Origin: Thermoanaerobaculia bacterium
GTDB taxonomy: Bacteria > Acidobacteriota > Thermoanaerobaculia > Multivoradales > UBA5704
DNA length: 8,428 nt
Direction of reading: 5' to 3'
NCBI GenBank assembly: GCA_025937035.1
Contig: JAICSG010000137.1
Location: forward strand, 1 to 8,428
Made by a program: the position numbers and the translations under genes
Notes under the pieces: model-generated
Databases searched by the model: none
What the model was told of the DNA's origin: nothing
The model's input: only the letters and a program-made list of their open reading frames with translations
Part shown: positions 6,204-8,428 of the stretch, in pieces
How positions within the stretch are numbered: the stretch's first letter is position 1
Layout: the number at the start of each line of letters is the position of its first letter

Positions 6204-7697
6204 ATGCGTTGGAGCGTGAATCGGATGATCCTTGCCGGCTGCGCGGCCTTGCTCGCCGCCGGACCGGTCCGGGCGGCGGGCCCGGCGCTGCCGGCGCTGC
6301 CGGCGATAGAAAGCCGGGACTTCGCGGCCACGGCCGCCAGGGTGGCCGTGGGCTCGCGCCTGCGGCTGGAGAACGTCCAGGTGGCGAATTCCGGGGAGGC
6401 CCGGGTGCTGGTGCTGGAGCGGTTCGACGTCTTCGCCAAGGACGCGAAGATCATCGTCCATGGCGACGGCGGCGAGCAGAAGGTCCTGCCGGCGCCCGCG
6501 AACGCCTATTTCCGCGGCGTGATCGACGGCCGCCCCGAGTCGCGCGCCTTCCTGGCCCGGCTGGCGGACGGCCGCACCCAAGGGGTGATCAGCGACGCGG
6601 ACGACATTTACATGATCGGCGGCGACGCCCTGACGGCCAAGGCCCTGGGCGGCCCGCTGGAGATGCACCGGGTCGATCCCGTGCTGCTGAAGGCGGCCCG
6701 CGGCGAGGCCTTTAACTGTGGCAACGCCAAGGTCCCGGGCCTGTCGGGCAAGGGGGCGGCCGCCCTCGATCTCGACGGGATCACGGAGGGGATCACGGAG
6801 CCCCTGGAGAAGACGACCGCCGCCGCCACCCCCGCCCACACGGCACGGGTGGCGATCGAGAGCGACTTCGAGTTCTACTCGCTGTTCAACAACACGACCA
6901 ACGCCACCAACTACGTGGGAAACCTGATCGGATACGCCTCGACGATCTACGCCGCCGAGCTCAACACCTCGCTGGTGGTGGCGTCGGTCGACCTGTGGAC
7001 GACCAGCAGCGATCCTTGGACCCAGACGAGCACGTTCTGCGGGCTGCTCGAGTTCGGCAAGTACTGGAACCAGAACAAGACCGGGGTCTCGCGGACGATC
7101 GCCCACTTCCTGAGCGGCAAGTCGCTGGGCGGCGGCATCGCCTGGCTCAACGTGCTTTGCCACGGCCCCTTCTTCAGCGGCGGCGCGAGCTCCTGCCCGG
7201 GCCTCGGCACCGAGTCGACCTCCTGGGGGGGCGACTACGGCTTCACGGCCAACATCTCCGGCACCTTCAACATCAACAGCCCGACCGTGGTCTGGGACAT
7301 CTACTCGACCTCCCACGAGATGGGTCACAACTTCGGCTCGCCCCACAGCCACTGTTACAACGGCCTGGAGGGGAATTCGAGCCCGATCGACATGTGCTAC
7401 GGCAGTGAGTCGGGCTGTTATTCGGGCGCGACCTCGCTGCCCGGCGCCGGCAGGAGTGGTACGATCATGAGCTACTGCCACCTGCTCGGAGGATACGGCG
7501 CCATCGCGCTGACGTTCGGCACCAATTTCTCCTTCGGCGTGCAGCCTGGACGTGAGGCGGCGCACATGAACAGCTATATCAGCTCGGTGGCGTCGTCCAA
7601 TCCGGCCTGCATCGCGCCGGTGAGCGTGAGCGGCCTGTTCAGCGATGGCTTCGAGGGCGGCGCGGTGCCGGGCCTGTGGAGCGGCAAGACGCCGTAG
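6204..7697 (+). CDS. Secreted M12B/reprolysin-like zinc metalloprotease (copy 2)
   Basis: A 497-aa paralogue of the preceding gene, alignable over its whole length. It has a signal peptide (1-24, LLAAGPVRA/A) and a propeptide with FNCGNA (C172) at the same place as C168 in copy 1. The zinc site is HEMGHNFGSPH (H371, E372, H375, H381) and the Met-turn is IMSYC (M422). It lacks the long Gly/Pro linker of copy 1; a short PVSVSG joins the catalytic domain to the tail FSDGFEGGAVPGLW, which ends SGKTP. Substitutions around the active-site cleft (SFAHEV/STSHEM, SKHSH/SPHSH, and the Gly/Ser-rich loop near 7170-7210) suggest different substrate preference. The start is chosen for GGAGG seven bases upstream. 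No clear promoter is seen in the 178-bp gap, so read-through from 4364 is likely. The next gene follows after 38 bp. Confidence 0.92.
   Translation: MRWSVNRMILAGCAALLAAGPVRAAGPALPALPAIESRDFAATAARVAVGSRLRLENVQVANSGEARVLVLERFDVFAKDAKIIVHGDGGEQKVLPAPANAYFRGVIDGRPESRAFLARLADGRTQGVISDADDIYMIGGDALTAKALGGPLEMHRVDPVLLKAARGEAFNCGNAKVPGLSGKGAAALDLDGITEGITEPLEKTTAAATPAHTARVAIESDFEFYSLFNNTTNATNYVGNLIGYASTIYAAELNTSLVVASVDLWTTSSDPWTQTSTFCGLLEFGKYWNQNKTGVSRTIAHFLSGKSLGGGIAWLNVLCHGPFFSGGASSCPGLGTESTSWGGDYGFTANISGTFNINSPTVVWDIYSTSHEMGHNFGSPHSHCYNGLEGNSSPIDMCYGSESGCYSGATSLPGAGRSGTIMSYCHLLGGYGAIALTFGTNFSFGVQPGREAAHMNSYISSVASSNPACIAPVSVSGLFSDGFEGGAVPGLWSGKTP
7059..7121 (+). repeat. Near-identical 63-nt block shared by the two protease genes (copy 2)
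   Basis: This is the partner of 5333-5395, with one mismatch at 7103. See the copy 1 entry for its meaning. Confidence 0.8.
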
Positions 7698-7735
7698 AAC
7701 GGCAAGACGGAACGGTGACAAAGGAGCGATTCACA

Positions 7736-8428
7736 ATGAGCAACACCCTTTCCAGACTCCAGTGTGCCACCGGCTTCGCGGCCGCGCTCTTCCTCGCGGG
7801 CGCGCTCGCCGCGGGTGCCAACAGCATCCGCGTGCCGAACGGCGGCAACCCCGAGGGGGCCGTCAAGTGCGCGTCGGGCAATCCGAACACGGCCCGCTTC
7901 AGCCAGAGCTGCGGCGCCCTGGTCACCCTGACCTCGGGCGACTCGACGGCGGCCTTCGTGCAGGACAACTCCCCCTCGGCCGACGGCGCCTACCGGGCCC
8001 GCTTCTATCTCAACCCGCGGCTGCTGCAGATCTCGGGCGGCGGCTTCGACGTCTTCGCCGCCTACGACGGCGCCGACCCCGTCCCGCCGGCGAGCTCCGG
8101 CAACGCGGTCTTCCGGGTGACGATCCAGCAGTCGGGGGCGCAGAAGCAGATCACCGCCTTCGCCCGGCTGAATTCGGGGAACGAGTCGCAGATCACGGCA
8201 CCGATCGCGATCGCCAACGGCTGGCGCTCGATCGAGGTCGACTGGGCCAAGGGGACCGGCACCGGCCACCTCAACCTGTGGATCGATGGCAAGGCGCAGA
8301 CGACCGGGCTCACCGCCCTCACCAACGACGCGGAGTCGATCAACTACGTCCGGTGGGGAGCCGTCTCCGGCCTGGACGGGAATTCGTCGGGCTCGTTCCG
8401 TCTGGACGACTTCGTCTCCCAGCGCAGC
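7736..8428 (+). CDS. Secreted LamG/concanavalin-like protein (3' end outside window)
   Basis: The frame is open from ATG 7736 to the right edge (231 codons, no stop). The ribosome site is AAAGGAGC, with GGAG at 7723-7726 and nine bases of spacing. Residues 1-28 are a signal peptide (ATGFAAALFLAGALAAGA). The mature part has two cysteines (C45, C59) that could pair, then alternating beta segments: TAAFVQDNSPSADGAYRARF, FRVTIQQSG, GWRSIEVDWAKGTG, LNLWIDGKAQ and FRLDDFVSQR. This order (opening strand, exposed WRxIExDW strand, LWIDG strand, closing strand) resembles LamG-type concanavalin-like jelly rolls. Such domains usually bind glycans or proteins at the cell surface. It lies 38 bp after protease copy 2 and is probably co-transcribed, so it may be an adhesin or substrate partner of the proteases. 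The fold is inferred from pattern only. Confidence 0.7.
   Translation, partial: MSNTLSRLQCATGFAAALFLAGALAAGANSIRVPNGGNPEGAVKCASGNPNTARFSQSCGALVTLTSGDSTAAFVQDNSPSADGAYRARFYLNPRLLQISGGGFDVFAAYDGADPVPPASSGNAVFRVTIQQSGAQKQITAFARLNSGNESQITAPIAIANGWRSIEVDWAKGTGTGHLNLWIDGKAQTTGLTALTNDAESINYVRWGAVSGLDGNSSGSFRLDDFVSQRS

Noticed and set aside
4499..7721. Two long minus-strand open frames (651 and 579 codons) across the protease genes
   Set aside because: They are shadows of the two metalloprotease genes and simply share antisense periodicity. They lack ribosome sites and have low-complexity Ala/Gly/Arg/Val composition.

Overview
The window is GC-rich DNA with dense, mostly well-spaced genes, strong Shine-Dalgarno sites and several exported proteins. 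An XRE/TPR regulator style, a small exported NG/DPNG-repeat protein, an Omp85 barrel and secreted metzincins ending in a FSDGFE tag together suggest a Gram-negative soil-type bacterium. The best guess is Acidobacteriota (Thermoanaerobaculia/Holophagae-like). This is inferred from gene style only, since there is no rRNA or marker gene here.

Left part (1-2400). A partial TPR protein enters from the left edge (1-819). It converges on a 105-aa exported protein with three degenerate NG....DPNG decapeptides (966-1283, minus strand), and a 12-bp perfect hairpin (872-913) lies between them. Divergent from the small protein is a 131-aa XRE-type HTH regulator (1424-1819). Directly after it lies the most unusual structure in the window, about 270 bp of tandem repeat in strict 21-bp register (1836-2108). 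It carries eight CCGGC-N9-GCCGG dyads and a higher-order period of 63 bp. The array runs into the upstream side of a TACAAT -10 box and a 72-aa exported protein of unknown function (2138-2356).

Middle (2355-4492). A 55-nt imperfect hairpin sits exactly between the convergent ends of the 72-aa gene and an Omp85/BamA-TamA-like outer-membrane barrel protein with one POTRA-like domain (2409-4190, minus strand). The 302-bp divergent region to its right contains a near-consensus sigma-70 promoter (TTGACA-N16-TACAAT) with a roughly 95-nt leader.

Right part (4493-8428). Two tandem paralogous secreted zinc metalloproteases of the M12B/reprolysin-like metzincin type (4493-6025 and 6204-7697) share the HExxHxxGxxH site, the Met-turn, a candidate cysteine switch in the propeptide and a C-terminal FSDGFE tag. 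They are followed after 38 bp by a partial secreted protein that looks like a LamG/concanavalin-type jelly roll (7736 to the right edge). These three genes look like one extracellular protein-degradation/adhesion unit driven from the promoter at 4364.

The best candidate for something undescribed is the regulator plus phased dyad array plus small exported proteins at 820-2360. It could be an operator array for the XRE protein on one face of the helix, or a transcribed chain of hairpins. The TPR protein next to a small exported repeat peptide also recalls peptide-sensing (RRNPP-like) arrangements, but that is only a hypothesis.
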